In this document: positions 23,364 through 30,384 of the stretch, piece after piece
Numbering within the stretch: the stretch's first letter is position 1
Layout: each line of letters opens with the position of its first letter
From: F0422 sp003992255
Lineage (GTDB): Bacteria > Bacillota > Negativicutes > Veillonellales > Veillonellaceae
Assembly (NCBI RefSeq): GCF_003992255.1
Contig: NZ_RQVA01000019.1
Location: 1-37,351 of the forward strand
Direction of reading: 5' to 3'
Length of the DNA stretch: 37,351 nucleotides
Position numbers and translations under genes: made by a program
Notes under the pieces: model-generated
Seen by the model: only the letters and a program-made list of their open reading frames with translations
The model's database searches: none
Told to the model about the DNA's origin: nothing

Positions 23364-23553
23364 TGAGGAACGCCATTACGAGTAGTAGCCTTTGTGGGGT
23401 TCCTTTCTACCTAAATCACACAAACACAAGAAGACCGCAACATGCTCCTGAACAAACCTACCGTAGGATCAGTTTGAGAAGGAGTATGTTGCGGTCTTCC
23501 TTTATCTTATTTAGTTACGAACGCCACAAGGTTACATAGCGTTACAAGTGACG
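23364..23553. repeat. Composite hairpin repeat, complete
   Basis: GGAACGCC hairpin 23364-23406, long hairpin 23431-23498 (AAGACCGCAACATGCTCC with its complement), tail with GCGTTACAAGTGACG up to the plus promoter of cassette C. Confidence 0.72.
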
Positions 23554-23554
23554 A

Positions 23555-23583
23555 TTGTATTTAACTCTGAACTATGCTATACT
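23555..23583 (+). promoter_or_regulatory. Cassette C antisense-RNA promoter
   Basis: TTGTAT at 23555-23560, 17 bases, TATACT at 23578-23583, extended TGC. Confidence 0.6.
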
Positions 23584-23592
23584 TGGAGTATC

Positions 23593-23629
23593 AAAAGAGA
23601 GCCATTCACGTGTCGTTGGCGTTAGGCTC
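23593..23629 (-). terminator. Terminator of cassette C peptide mRNA
   Basis: Read on minus: GAGCC, loop, GGCTC, then TCTTTTG. Confidence 0.5.
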
Positions 23630-23656
23630 ATCTCAGAAAACAACATAACTGGATTT

Positions 23657-23701
23657 GCCTAACGTGTTAAGGTGTGCGAGACCTTATACGTTAGGCATTT
23701 T
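23657..23701 (+). terminator. Terminator of cassette C antisense RNA
   Basis: GCCTAACGT and ACGTTAGGC arms with inner AAGGT and ACCTT stem, then ATTTT. Confidence 0.8.
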
Positions 23702-23707
23702 CATTGT

Positions 23708-23797
23708 CTATTTAAATAGATCTTTAAACAGGTCAATGATACTTACTATTACAGAAATTAGATAAAGCAATAAAGTATACTTTTCATACTTTCTCAT
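23708..23797 (-). CDS. Cassette C: 29-residue membrane peptide (putative type I toxin)
   Basis: ATG 23797 to TAG 23708 behind AGGAGGAGGTGA. Begins MRKYEKYTLLLYLISVIVS and ends with IIDLFKDLFK. The MxKYEK start and IID(L/W)xK end are shared with cassette D. The layout (charged start, about 17 hydrophobic residues, charged end) is typical of holin-like and TxpA/BsrG-type toxins. The mRNA leader has CTTCCT-AATAT-AGGAGG, a compensated version of the hairpin in cassette A. It is four residues longer than its paralogues. Confidence 0.65.
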   Translation of the reverse strand: MRKYEKYTLLLYLISVIVSIIDLFKDLFK

Positions 23798-23862
23798 AGT
23801 ATCACCTCCTCCTATATTAGGAAGAGACGAGCCTAACCCACGTTAGTGACTCTCTTACAATC

Positions 23863-23891
23863 ATTATATATCAAAATATGCAATATATGAA
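23863..23891 (-). promoter_or_regulatory. Cassette C peptide promoter (diverged)
   Basis: Read on minus: TTCATA at 23891-23886, 17 bases, TATAAT at 23868-23863. Differs from the promoters of A, B and D and lacks the TGC extension; the right flank of this cassette has been replaced. Confidence 0.5.
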
Positions 23892-23914
23892 ATAACAACA
23901 CTACGAATATCCTC

Positions 23915-24107
23915 TGAGGAGCGCCATTACGAGTAGTAGCCTTTGAGGCATTCTCTTACTACCTAAATCACACAAACGCAAAAAACCGCAACATGCTCCT
24001 GAACAAACCTACCGTAGGATCAGTTTGAGAAGGAGTATGTTGCGGTCTTTCCTTTACATAAATTAGCTATTCAAACGCCACAAGGCTACATAGCGGAACA
24101 AGTGACG
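23915..24107. repeat. Composite hairpin repeat, complete but decayed first hairpin
   Basis: GAGGAGCGCC...GAGGCATTC at 23915-23956 (mismatched arms), intact long hairpin 23982-24049, tail gaacgccacaaggctac with AAGTGACG next to the cassette D promoter (in part 24072-24107). Confidence 0.7.
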
Positions 24108-24108
24108 A

Positions 24109-24138
24109 TTGTATTACACCTACAACCTGTGCTATAAT
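24109..24138 (+). promoter_or_regulatory. Cassette D antisense-RNA promoter
   Basis: TTGTAT at 24109-24114, 18 bases, TATAAT at 24133-24138, extended TGC. Confidence 0.65.
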
Positions 24139-24147
24139 TAAAACAAC

Positions 24148-24185
24148 AAAAGAAGAGCCATCAACGTGTAGCTGGCGTTAGGCTC
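24148..24185 (-). terminator. Terminator of cassette D peptide mRNA
   Basis: Read on minus: GAGCC, loop, GGCTC, then TTCTTTTG. Confidence 0.5.
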
Positions 24186-24212
24186 ATCTCAGAAATTCTA
24201 AAAATGAAATTT

Positions 24213-24257
24213 GCCTAACGTGTTAAGGTGTAGTAGACCTTATACGTTAGGCTTTTT
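24213..24257 (+). terminator. Terminator of cassette D antisense RNA
   Basis: GCCTAACGT and ACGTTAGGC arms, inner AAGGT and ACCTT stem, five T. Confidence 0.87.
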
Positions 24258-24263
24258 CATTGT

Positions 24264-24341
24264 CTACTTAAGTAGATCAATGAGCTGAATTGCTAAACTA
24301 GCAATAGAAATAATCAAAGAGATTTTTTCATACTTAGCCAT
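24264..24341 (-). CDS. Cassette D: 25-residue membrane peptide (putative holin-like type I toxin)
   Basis: ATG 24341 to TAG 24264 behind GGGAGGAGGTGG. Starts MAKYEKISLIISIASLAI and ends QLIDLLK. The YExxSLIISxxxL pattern is the closest of the four to the putative holin-like toxin group and to BsrG/TxpA peptides of Firmicutes (recognised by eye, not by a search). Minus promoter at 24410-24438; leader hairpin CTTCC-TACTACG-GGAGG. A transcript from here would run into the antisense RNA gene and stop near 24148. Confidence 0.68.
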   Translation of the reverse strand: MAKYEKISLIISIASLAIQLIDLLK

Positions 24342-24409
24342 AGCAACCACCTCCTCCCGTAGTAGGAAGAGATGAGCCTAACAACACGTCAATGGCTCTT
24401 ACATTTTTT

Positions 24410-24438
24410 ATTATAGCACAATCTATTCGTACTGTTTA
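24410..24438 (-). promoter_or_regulatory. Cassette D peptide promoter
   Basis: Read on minus: TAAACA at 24438-24433, 17 bases, TATAAT at 24415-24410, extended TGC. Confidence 0.65.
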
Positions 24439-24504
24439 TATAAACTTTATGCCCTAGCGATCAGCAAACTAAGCAAAGCGCAAGTTTGCAAATGACTCTA
24501 TTCT

Positions 24505-24690
24505 TTGAGGAACGCCATTACGAGTAGTGGCCTTTGTGGCGTTCCTTTCTACCTAAATCACACAAACGCAAGAAGAGCACGACATGTTCCGGAGCAAACC
24601 TAACCACTGTATCAGTTTGCGTAGGAATATGTCGTGCTCTTCCCTTTGCCTTATTCAGTTACGAACGCCACAGACTGCATAGCAAAATAA
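24505..24690. repeat. Composite hairpin repeat with variant long stem
   Basis: GGAACGCC hairpin 24505-24548; long hairpin 24573-24641 whose stem reads AAGAGCACGACATGTTCC and is matched by GGAATATGTCGTGCTCTT, so both arms changed together relative to the neighbour at 24766; degenerate tail. Confidence 0.72.
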
Positions 24691-24701
24691 GAAACAACCC
24701 T

Positions 24702-24891
24702 GAGGAACGCCATTACGAGTAGTAGCCTTTGTGGCGTTCCTTTCTACCTAAATCACACAAACGCAAAAGACCGCAACATGCTCCTGAACAAACCTACCGT
24801 AGGATCAGTTTGAGAAGGAGTATGTTGCGGTCTTCCCTTTGCCTTATTTAATTACGAACGCCACAAGGCTGCATAACGTCACAAGTGACGA
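24702..24891 (-). terminator. Composite hairpin repeat serving as ilvC terminator
   Basis: Directly follows the ilvC stop codon. Tail GTCACAAGTGAC (24879-24890), long hairpin 24766-24834, GGAACGCC hairpin 24702-24745. Read on minus the long hairpin ends GTTGCGGTCTTTTGCG, a plausible intrinsic terminator for the ilv operon. On plus it ends TCTTCCCTTT, so it may work both ways. Confidence 0.7.
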
Positions 24892-24892
24892 C

Positions 24893-25903
24893 TTACTTTT
24901 TGATCCAAGGCATCAATTTACGTAATTCGCCGCCCACTTCTTCTACTTGATGTGCTGCAGATTGTTTACGTTGTTCGTTAAGGTATGGGTAACCTGCTGC
25001 ATAGTCACCAAGGAATTGATCAGCAAATTTGCCGTCTTGGATATCTTTCAATACACCTCGCATAGCTTCTTTCGCTGCTGCTGGGATTACTTTTGGTCCT
25101 GTAATATAGTCACCGAACTCAGCTGTATTGGAGATGGATTTACGCATTGTTTCGAAACCACCTTCGTAGATCAAGTCGATGATTAATTTCATTTCATGAA
25201 CACATTCAAAGTATGCATTAACTGGGTTGTAACCAGCTTCTACCAATACTTCGAAACCAGTTTGCATCAACGCACATACGCCGCCGCAAAGTACTGCTTG
25301 TTCACCGAATAAGTCAGTTTCAGTTTCTTGACGGAAGTCAGTTTCCAAAATACCGGAACGGCCACCGCCTACACCAGATGCCCATGCCAATGCCACTTCT
25401 TTAGTGTCTCCGCTTGGATCTGCGTATACAGCGTACAAGCAAGGAACGCCAGAACCTTCTTGGAATGTACGACGTACTAAGTGACCAGGGCCTTTAGGAG
25501 CAACCATGAATACGTTTACGTCAGCAGCTGGTTTAATTTTACCAAAATGAATGTTGAAACCATGAGCAAATGCCAAGTACGCACCTTTTTTAAGATTAGG
25601 AGCGATGGATTTTTCGTAAGTTTCTGCTTGTAATTCATCTGGAATCAAGATCATCACAACGTCTGCACCTTTTACAGCCTCGCCTGTTTCTTTGACTACA
25701 AAACCAGCTTCTTCCGCTTCTTTCCAAGATTTGGAACCTTCACGAAGACCAATTTGTACGTCCATACCACTTTCTTTCAAGTTCAATGCATGCGCATGAC
25801 CTTGGGAACCGTAGCCAAGAACTGTAATTTTTTTACCTACTAATGCTTGTAGATTGCAATCTGCATCATAAAATACTTGTGTGCCTAAAATGTTACCTGC
25901 CAT
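24893..25903 (-). CDS. ilvC: Ketol-acid reductoisomerase
   Basis: 336 residues, the usual length of the short (class I) enzyme. It converts 2-acetolactate or 2-aceto-2-hydroxybutyrate to the dihydroxy acid with NADPH and Mg. Visible: dinucleotide loop G30YGSQGHAHALNL, LREGSKS at 53-59 for the NADPH phosphate, H114 in FAHGFN, APKGPGHLVRR at 135-145, metal ligands D197 and E201 in ETDLFGEQ, E233 and E237 in YFECVHEMK. Start chosen at 25903 behind AGGAGG. Last gene of the ilv cluster, 162 bases downstream of the ABC ATPase, with a possible promoter of its own in that gap. Confidence 0.98.
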   Translation of the reverse strand: MAGNILGTQVFYDADCNLQALVGKKITVLGYGSQGHAHALNLKESGMDVQIGLREGSKSWKEAEEAGFVVKETGEAVKGADVVMILIPDELQAETYEKSIAPNLKKGAYLAFAHGFNIHFGKIKPAADVNVFMVAPKGPGHLVRRTFQEGSGVPCLYAVYADPSGDTKEVALAWASGVGGGRSGILETDFRQETETDLFGEQAVLCGGVCALMQTGFEVLVEAGYNPVNAYFECVHEMKLIIDLIYEGGFETMRKSISNTAEFGDYITGPKVIPAAAKEAMRGVLKDIQDGKFADQFLGDYAAGYPYLNEQRKQSAAHQVEEVGGELRKLMPWIKK

Positions 25904-25943
25904 TGTGATAACCTCCTACTTTGTAATACATAATGATGTTTAT

Positions 25944-25972
25944 AATTTACTAGATTTTCTAGTGAAATTCAA
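25944..25972 (-). promoter_or_regulatory. Possible ilvC promoter with internal palindrome
   Basis: Read on minus: TTGAAT at 25972-25967, 17 bases, TAAATT at 25949-25944. The perfect palindrome ACTAGA-TTT-TCTAGT (25949-25963) fills the spacer and would suit a repressor site. Promoter elements are only partial matches. Confidence 0.4.
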
Positions 25973-25997
25973 CTGATTTTCAGCCTTTCGGCTTACG

Positions 25998-26024
25998 GAT
26001 TTACCATACTTAGTATGATAAATC
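25998..26024 (-). other. Long intercistronic hairpin between ABC ATPase and ilvC
   Basis: GATTTAYCATACT pairs with AGTATGRTAAATC over 13 bp, with one U-G pair on the minus RNA. A small AGCC-GAAA-GGCT hairpin follows at 25982-25993. No T-run follows, so an mRNA processing or stability role is more likely than termination. Confidence 0.5.
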
Positions 26025-26065
26025 GGTATGATTAAAAATATCTTTGTACACCCTATAAAAACATT

Positions 26066-26875
26066 TTATGAAAGTACTTGCAACCAAGGTCGATCTTGGA
26101 CCCAAGTTACTTTCACGGACAAACCATAGAGTGCCGATAAAATCTCATCGGTAATGACCTCTCGTTTCGGCCCCGATTGAAAGATTTTGCCTTCTTTTAA
26201 TAGTGCCACATGAGTCACTGTGGGAAGGATTTCCTCGATTTGGTGCGTCACATAGATGAAAGGACAAGGACTATCCTGTGCCCCTCGTCGATTGAGATGA
26301 CGGAGCAATTGCTCTCGGCTCGGTACGTCCAATCCATTGCATGGTTCGTCTAAGATGAGCAAATCTGGATTTGTCATCAATGCCCGTCCGATGAGGGCTC
26401 GTCGTTGTTCACCAGTGGACAATAACCCAAAGTGACGATGTTGTAACTGTTGCAAGCCCATACTTGCTAACACCGCATCACAGCGTTGTTCTTCTTCCTC
26501 TGTCACATCATGGTATATGCCAATTGTTCCATGCGCTCCAGAGAGCAGAATTTGTCGCACCATTTCCTCTCGCATAGTTCGCTCAAATTGCCCTAAGGTA
26601 GAGCTGACGAATCCGATGCGATCTTTTACGTCTTTCCATACGCATCGTCCAAAGGTATGTCCTAGGACACGAACCTCACCACGGGTGGCGCAAGTGTATG
26701 CCATAATCATGCCCAGCAAAGTGGACTTGCCTGCCCCATTGAGGCCCAATAGCGCCCAATTTTCCCCTGTGTTCACATGCCAATCTACACCTTGTAAAAT
26801 CGCTTCCCCATTGCGGACGAAGGTAACGCCCTCGTAATGTAACAACTCACCTTGTTTCGGTTCTGCAATGGTCAT
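26066..26875 (-). CDS. ABC transporter-type ATPase inside the ilv operon
   Basis: Chosen start 26875: its ATG shares one base with the ilvN stop (TAATG), implying translational coupling, and gives 269 residues; an upstream ATG at 26908 would overlap ilvN more. Single nucleotide-binding domain: Walker A G44LNGAGKST52, signature LSTGEQRR (152-159), Walker B LLILDEP (172-178), H-loop H211 in YVTHQIEEI. No membrane segments, and no permease gene nearby. The STGEQRR signature and THQIEEI resemble ModF/PhrA-type soluble ATPases and molybdate-type importers, but the substrate is not evident. Co-transcription with ilv genes suggests a linked role or convenience; this is inference. Confidence 0.85.
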   Translation of the reverse strand: MTIAEPKQGELLHYEGVTFVRNGEAILQGVDWHVNTGENWALLGLNGAGKSTLLGMIMAYTCATRGEVRVLGHTFGRCVWKDVKDRIGFVSSTLGQFERTMREEMVRQILLSGAHGTIGIYHDVTEEEEQRCDAVLASMGLQQLQHRHFGLLSTGEQRRALIGRALMTNPDLLILDEPCNGLDVPSREQLLRHLNRRGAQDSPCPFIYVTHQIEEILPTVTHVALLKEGKIFQSGPKREVITDEILSALYGLSVKVTWVQDRPWLQVLS

Positions 26876-27369
26876 TACATTTTTTCTCCACGGCTCATAG
26901 CGGTGCAACCTGTTTTCGCAATTTCCAGAATGCCATATTCTTTCATAATTTCTATGAAAGCATCTAGTTTTTGCGTTTCTCCTGTAATTTCTATAACGAT
27001 AGAGCTAGGTCCTACGTCGAGTACATTGCCACGGTACACATCTGCTAATTGGATGATTTGTGGTCGTACCGACACATCCGCTTTTACCTTGATGAGCATC
27101 AATTCACGGCGCACCACTTGTTCTGGAGAGAACACTTTCACTTTGATAGCATCCACCAGTTTGTAGATTTGTTTTTGGATCTGATCCAGTTGCACTTCGT
27201 CTGTTTCCACCGTTAAGGTAATCCGGGCTTGATCCTTTGGAATGGAAATACCCGATGTCATTTGGGTCACGGAGTAGCCACGACGATTGAACAAGGAAAG
27301 GATTCTAGCCCCGATGCCTGGTTTGTTTTTTGTAATCACTAACACTTGGTGTTGTTGTACTTTACTCAT
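26875..27369 (-). CDS. ilvN: Acetolactate synthase small (regulatory) subunit
   Basis: 164 residues, standard length for IlvH/IlvN of the long type. N-terminal ACT domain (about 6-78, starting VLVITKNKPGIGARILSLFNRRGYS) and C-terminal domain with GPSSIVIEITGE and KTGCTAMSRG. Binds the catalytic subunit and confers valine feedback inhibition (family knowledge). Overlaps the ilvB stop by 8 bases (ATGAGTAA) and touches the ABC ATPase start, so the three are translationally linked. Either ilvN or ilvH is used as the name for this family. Confidence 0.95.
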   Translation of the reverse strand: MSKVQQHQVLVITKNKPGIGARILSLFNRRGYSVTQMTSGISIPKDQARITLTVETDEVQLDQIQKQIYKLVDAIKVKVFSPEQVVRRELMLIKVKADVSVRPQIIQLADVYRGNVLDVGPSSIVIEITGETQKLDAFIEIMKEYGILEIAKTGCTAMSRGEKM

Positions 27370-29083
27370 TGTCAGGGCCTCCTTTCAATCCCATCATATC
27401 TTTGGCTGTGCAACCTGCTGGAATCATTGGGAATACATTTTCTTCTCGTTCTACCACACAGTTAATCACCACTGGCTCGTCAGATAAGATCAGGTCTCGT
27501 AATTGGCTGCGCAACTCTTCGATGGTGGATAATGTCACCCCTTGTACGCCATAGGCTTTTGCCAAAGTTTCAAAGTCTGGATTCACCTCTAAGTCTACGA
27601 AGGAATAGCGACGTTGATTAAACAACTCTTGCCATTGACGAACCATGCCCAAGAAACCATTGTTGATGATTACAACTTTCACAGGGATATTGTAGGCTTT
27701 CAATAAGAGCAACTCTTGGCTGTTCATTTGTAAGCCCCCATCGCCTGTGATGAGTACTACTTTTTTATCTGGTTGTGCCACTTGTGCACCGATGGCTGCT
27801 GGCAAACCAAAGCCCATCGTACCGGCACCACCGGATGTGATGATCGTATTCGGCTTGGAGAAAGTAATGAATTGAGACGTCCACATTTGGTGTTGTCCTA
27901 CGTCTGTAACCACGATGGCGTTGCCTTTTACGATATTGTCGATTTCTTGAATCACCTTTTGTGGTAATAAAGAATTTCCCTCGTAAGGGCGCACTCGAAT
28001 TGGATACTCTTCACGCCATTCACGAATGCGTTCCAACCAACTTTCATGAGTTTGTGGAGTCAATTCATGATTCATTTCATTTAATACATGTTTCAAGTCA
28101 CCTACGATTGGCACATCGATAAGTTTATTTTTACCAATTTCAGCTGGGTCAATATCTACGTGGATGATCGTAGCATCTTTACAGAACTCCTTCGGAACCC
28201 CTGCGATGCGATCATCAAAACGAATGCCTAATGCTAACACTACATCTGCTTCATTCACAGCATAGTTGGCATACACTGTACCATGCATGCCTAACATACC
28301 TAGCGATAATTGGTGTTCTCCTGGAAAGGACCCTAAACCCAATAAAGTATTCACCACTGGAACTTGGCATGTAGTCGCTAATTTGTAAAGTTCTTCTGTA
28401 GCCTTCGATAATAGTACTCCATGACCTGCTATGATAAGCGGTCGTTTCGCACCTTTCAATAGATCGATAGCTTTCTTGATTTGTTTTGGATGTCCGATGT
28501 AATTCGGATCATAGCCTTCGATAGAAATTGGTTCATTAAAAATAGCTTCAAACTCTTCATAGGAAATGACATCTAATTGCGCATCTCTCGTGATATCTAC
28601 TAGCACGGGACCTGGTCGACCGGTAGTCGCTAAATAGTACGCTTCTTTCACAGTGCGTATCATGTCTCGAATATCTTTCACCAAGTAGTTATTTTTCGTC
28701 ACCGGCATGGTAATACCCACGATGTCCGATTCTTGAAACGCATCTTTTCCCAGCAAGTGACTGCACACCTGACCTGTAATGGCCAAGAGAGGAATAGAAT
28801 CCATATGCGCCGTCATAATACCTGTCACTAGGTTCGTCGCCCCTGGACCAGATGTGGCTAGGCAAACACCACATTTACCAGATGCACGAGCATAGCCGTC
28901 CGCTTCATGGGCTGCCCCTTGTTCATGACGTGCTAAATAATGGTTAATGCCCTCGAAATCATAAATTTCATTGTATATAGGAATTACGGCGCCGCCGGGA
29001 TAGCCAAATATATCGGTCACTCCCAAGCGCTTCAATGTTTCTAGGAGTATGCGAGCTCCTCGAATCATCTTCTGTTCACTCAT
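27362..29083 (-). CDS. ilvB: Acetolactate synthase large (catalytic) subunit
   Basis: 573 residues from ATG 29083 (MSEQKMIRGARILLETLKRL) behind AGAAAGGG; an upstream in-frame ATG lies in the ilvA gap and has no good ribosome site. TPP enzyme joining pyruvate with pyruvate or 2-oxobutyrate. Visible: catalytic Glu E54 in RHEQGAAHEADGYAR, TSGPGATNL, FAD/central domain with PLLAITGQV, and the TPP/Mg motif GDGGLQMNSQELLLL followed by NN about 26 residues on. Second catalytic step of the pathway, 31 bases after ilvA and overlapping ilvN. Confidence 0.97.
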   Translation of the reverse strand: MSEQKMIRGARILLETLKRLGVTDIFGYPGGAVIPIYNEIYDFEGINHYLARHEQGAAHEADGYARASGKCGVCLATSGPGATNLVTGIMTAHMDSIPLLAITGQVCSHLLGKDAFQESDIVGITMPVTKNNYLVKDIRDMIRTVKEAYYLATTGRPGPVLVDITRDAQLDVISYEEFEAIFNEPISIEGYDPNYIGHPKQIKKAIDLLKGAKRPLIIAGHGVLLSKATEELYKLATTCQVPVVNTLLGLGSFPGEHQLSLGMLGMHGTVYANYAVNEADVVLALGIRFDDRIAGVPKEFCKDATIIHVDIDPAEIGKNKLIDVPIVGDLKHVLNEMNHELTPQTHESWLERIREWREEYPIRVRPYEGNSLLPQKVIQEIDNIVKGNAIVVTDVGQHQMWTSQFITFSKPNTIITSGGAGTMGFGLPAAIGAQVAQPDKKVVLITGDGGLQMNSQELLLLKAYNIPVKVVIINNGFLGMVRQWQELFNQRRYSFVDLEVNPDFETLAKAYGVQGVTLSTIEELRSQLRDLILSDEPVVINCVVEREENVFPMIPAGCTAKDMMGLKGGPDNE

Positions 29084-29114
29084 AGTGTATCCCTTTCTAT
29101 ATCTATCATATTCA

Positions 29115-30341
29115 TTAGTCATGTTCATTAAATTCATTAGAACTGATACGGTGAATTATATATCCACGAGCCGCCATGGCAGCTGTAATCTTCTTGATAT
29201 GGTCTTCTCCGTTCGTTTCTACAGTCACCACCAACTCCACTTCATGGAATCGGTCTAGGTTTTTAAACTGATTATGTTCCAGTTTGATAACATTCGCATT
29301 TTGTTCTGCTAAGATTTCAGACACCGCCACTAATTGGCCTGGTTTATCTGATAAATTCACAGCAAATGTGAAAATACGGCCCCGTACTACTAAGCCTTTG
29401 GTAATCATAGATGCAATGGTTAATACGTCGATATTGCCACCGCTCAAAATGCTGACCACAGTTTTGCCTCGCACTCGTAGCTTTTTCAAGCCTGCCACTG
29501 AAAGTAACCCTGCATTTTCACCGATGATTTTATGTTTTTCCGCCAATAACAGGAAAGCTTCCATCAGTTCATAGTCGGATACGGTGACGATTTCATCTAC
29601 ATAGGTTTGAATATATTCTAAGTCTCTTGTACCAATTAATTTTACAGCTGCCCCATCGGCAATGGTGCTCACGGATGGTAAATTCACTGGTTTTCCTTCT
29701 GCTACGGCCGCTTTCGCACTGGCTGCGCCTTCTGGTTCTACACCGATGATTTTTACTTGTGGATTTTTCAGCTTCGCTGCCGCTGCCACACCGGAAATCA
29801 ATCCGCCACCACCAACTGGTACTAAGATAATGTCTGCATTTGGCAATTCTTCTAAAATTTCTAAGGCAATCGTTCCTTGCCCTTCGATCACATCTTCATC
29901 ATCGAAAGGATGGACAAATACATAACCATGTTTTTCTTGTAATTCGCAAGCTTTTTCATAGGCTTCATCATAGACTTCGCCAGCGAGCACTACTTCTGCA
30001 CCGTATTGACGTGTAGCCTCTACTTTGATGAGAGGTGTGTGGCGTGGCATAACGATGACTGCTTTAATACCTAAGCGTTGGGCTGCTAGCGCCACACCTT
30101 GCGCATGGTTACCGGCAGAGGCGGCAATAACGCCGCACGCCTTTTCTGCTTCTGTTAGTTTAGAAATTTTATTGTACGCGCCCCGTAATTTAAAAGACCC
30201 TGTGCGCTGTAAATTTTCCGGTTTAATATATACATCATTGCCTGTTTCTTGGGAGTACACAGAGCTATGAATTAATTTTGTTTTCACGGCGATGGTAGCA
30301 AGCCGCTCCCTAGCCTCCATGAAATCGTATAATTTATGCAT
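29115..30341 (-). CDS. ilvA: Threonine ammonia-lyase, biosynthetic, short form with ACT domain
   Basis: 408 residues, starts behind AGGAAAGGATG. PLP enzyme making 2-oxobutyrate from threonine for isoleucine. Visible: PLP lysine K51 in TGSFKLRGAYN, SAGNHAQGVA, glycine loop PVGGGGLISG, SGGNID. Residues from about 330 (RIFTFAVNLSDKPGQL) form one ACT-like regulatory domain, as in the shorter Firmicute/TdcB-like form rather than the 510-residue enzyme with two. It lies 43 bases after ilvD within the operon, favouring a biosynthetic role. Confidence 0.95.
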   Translation of the reverse strand: MHKLYDFMEARERLATIAVKTKLIHSSVYSQETGNDVYIKPENLQRTGSFKLRGAYNKISKLTEAEKACGVIAASAGNHAQGVALAAQRLGIKAVIVMPRHTPLIKVEATRQYGAEVVLAGEVYDEAYEKACELQEKHGYVFVHPFDDEDVIEGQGTIALEILEELPNADIILVPVGGGGLISGVAAAAKLKNPQVKIIGVEPEGAASAKAAVAEGKPVNLPSVSTIADGAAVKLIGTRDLEYIQTYVDEIVTVSDYELMEAFLLLAEKHKIIGENAGLLSVAGLKKLRVRGKTVVSILSGGNIDVLTIASMITKGLVVRGRIFTFAVNLSDKPGQLVAVSEILAEQNANVIKLEHNQFKNLDRFHEVELVVTVETNGEDHIKKITAAMAARGYIIHRISSNEFNEHD

Positions 30342-30384
30342 ATAAACATCCTTTCCTAAGTCTATATCCTGACCACATTCCCTC

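Larger units (their letters stand above)
23590..23701 (+). ncRNA. Cassette C: antisense RNA (putative type I antitoxin)
   Basis: Starts GTATCAAAAGAGAGCCATTC and carries GTTAGGCTCATCTC; ends at a terminator whose T-run is broken by one A (ATTTT). Antisense to the 3' region of the cassette C peptide mRNA. Confidence 0.58.
24145..24257 (+). ncRNA. Cassette D: antisense RNA (putative type I antitoxin)
   Basis: AGAGCCATCAACGTG and GTTAGGCTCATCTC at the 5' end; terminator at 24213-24257. The 5' half is nearly identical to cassette B, the 3' half to cassette C, suggesting exchange between copies. Confidence 0.6.

Noticed and set aside
21803..24891. CRISPR array
   Set aside because: Repeats are long, palindromic, unequally spaced, and separated by promoters and peptide genes; there are no spacers of constant length and no cas genes.
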